A stretch of DNA of 64,000 nt from Pantoea sp. Cy-639 (GTDB taxonomy: Bacteria; Pseudomonadota; Gammaproteobacteria; Pseudomonadales; Pseudomonadaceae): positions 310,001 through 374,000 of the forward strand of contig NZ_VWXI01000003.1 of assembly GCF_011752525.1 (NCBI RefSeq), written 5' to 3'. Every line of letters starts with the position of its first letter. Position 1 is the first letter of the stretch. Positions 63,813 through 64,000 of this stretch are shown piece after piece. The position numbers and the translations under genes are program-made. The notes under the pieces were generated by a model. It was not told the origin of the DNA. It worked only from the letters and a program-made list of their open reading frames with translations, and searched no databases.

Positions 63813-64000
63813 GCCAGCCACTGAGCGTTGAATGCCCGACCTGCGGGGCACCTGTGGAATGGAGCGAACAGAGCCCGTTCCGACCATTCTGTTCCGACCG
63901 CTGCAAGCTGATCGACCTGGGCGCCTGGGCGGCCGAGGAACACAAGATCGCGGGTTCGAGCGAGTCCGAGGACGAGCTGTACTCGGGGGACCTGGAGCCG
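63809..64000 (+). CDS. yacG: DNA gyrase inhibitor YacG, partial at window end
   Basis: 64 codons of a zinc-binding protein of about 66 residues, cut by the window edge. The zinc ligands are C-P-T-C-G near residue 10 and F-C-S-D-R-C-K near residue 28, followed by the acidic tail. YacG binds GyrB and inhibits gyrase. It overlaps the coaE stop by four bases. Confidence 0.93.
   Translation, partial: MSQPLSVECPTCGAPVEWSEQSPFRPFCSDRCKLIDLGAWAAEEHKIAGSSESEDELYSGDLEP

Overview
The window is chromosomal DNA of a fluorescent Pseudomonas, most likely of the P. putida group. The evidence is high GC with strong G/C third-position bias, Pseudomonas-specific small families (DUF3509, PA4642-like, DUF1244 with HopJ), P. 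putida-type REP elements, and familiar gene order such as hpt|upp-uraA, hemH, murI-moeB-prmC-prfA-hemA, hmgA-fahA-maiA and pilA|pilC-pilD-coaE-yacG. Identifications rest on reading translated sequence; no database search was run.

Layout. 1-4.8 kb: 3' end of malate:quinone oxidoreductase, small genes, and purine/pyrimidine salvage (hpt, upp, uraA). 4.8-12 kb: hemH, a TIGR01777 epimerase, then a group that looks light-responsive: a renalase-like FAD protein, DUF523/DUF1722, a class II LitR-type MerR regulator, photolyase phrB and an SDR. Three T(A/G)TACA-N12-TGTACA operators lie in its promoter regions. 12-16.8 kb: murI, moeB, prmC, prfA and hemA, all on the minus strand. 17-20.9 kb: an HPF-like protein, DUF3509, PsiE, SOS-controlled yebG with a perfect LexA box, a Leu/Glu-type dehydrogenase and a SirB1-like protein. 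20.8-26.5 kb: homogentisate catabolism (transporter, maiA, fahA, hmgA) with divergent hmgR and a 17-bp palindromic operator. 26.5-29.7 kb: a 1051-residue toxin-like protein. 30-35 kb: SDR, alpha/beta hydrolase, LrgAB with a divergent LysR, tandem REPs and a flavodoxin. 35-41.6 kb: PilZ protein, ABM-domain membrane protein, folM, DUF1244, HopJ, hydrolase, fabV and a LysR. 41.7-45.9 kb: agmatine/polyamine cluster with two agmatine deiminases, one carrying a Tat signal. 46-55.6 kb: thiolase, nucleotidyltransferase, BASS transporter, a cobalamin-riboswitch cbtBA unit, queH, metE and a MetF-like protein. 57.6-64 kb: small secreted proteins, an SLT lipoprotein, a large inverted-repeat element, tRNA-Thr, pilA, pilC, pilD, coaE and the start of yacG.

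The most interesting segment is 55.58-57.63 kb. It is a roughly 2-kb, lower-GC cassette of three co-directional minus-strand genes. First comes a 67-residue precursor with a Sec-type signal peptide and a C-terminal asparagine; its last seven residues read M-A-E-F-C-T-N. Next is a ThiF/MccB-type adenylating enzyme, then a HIT-family hydrolase. This matches the logic of microcin C-type peptide-nucleotide systems: Asn-terminated precursor, MccB, and HIT phosphoramidase self-immunity. It is organised in a compact way I do not recognise: a Sec leader and no MFS exporter. The cassette is bracketed by imperfect 33-bp direct repeats that duplicate the overlapping 3' ends of the flanking convergent genes, so the insertion boundary can be read directly. 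A perfect hairpin sits between the precursor and the adenylase gene.
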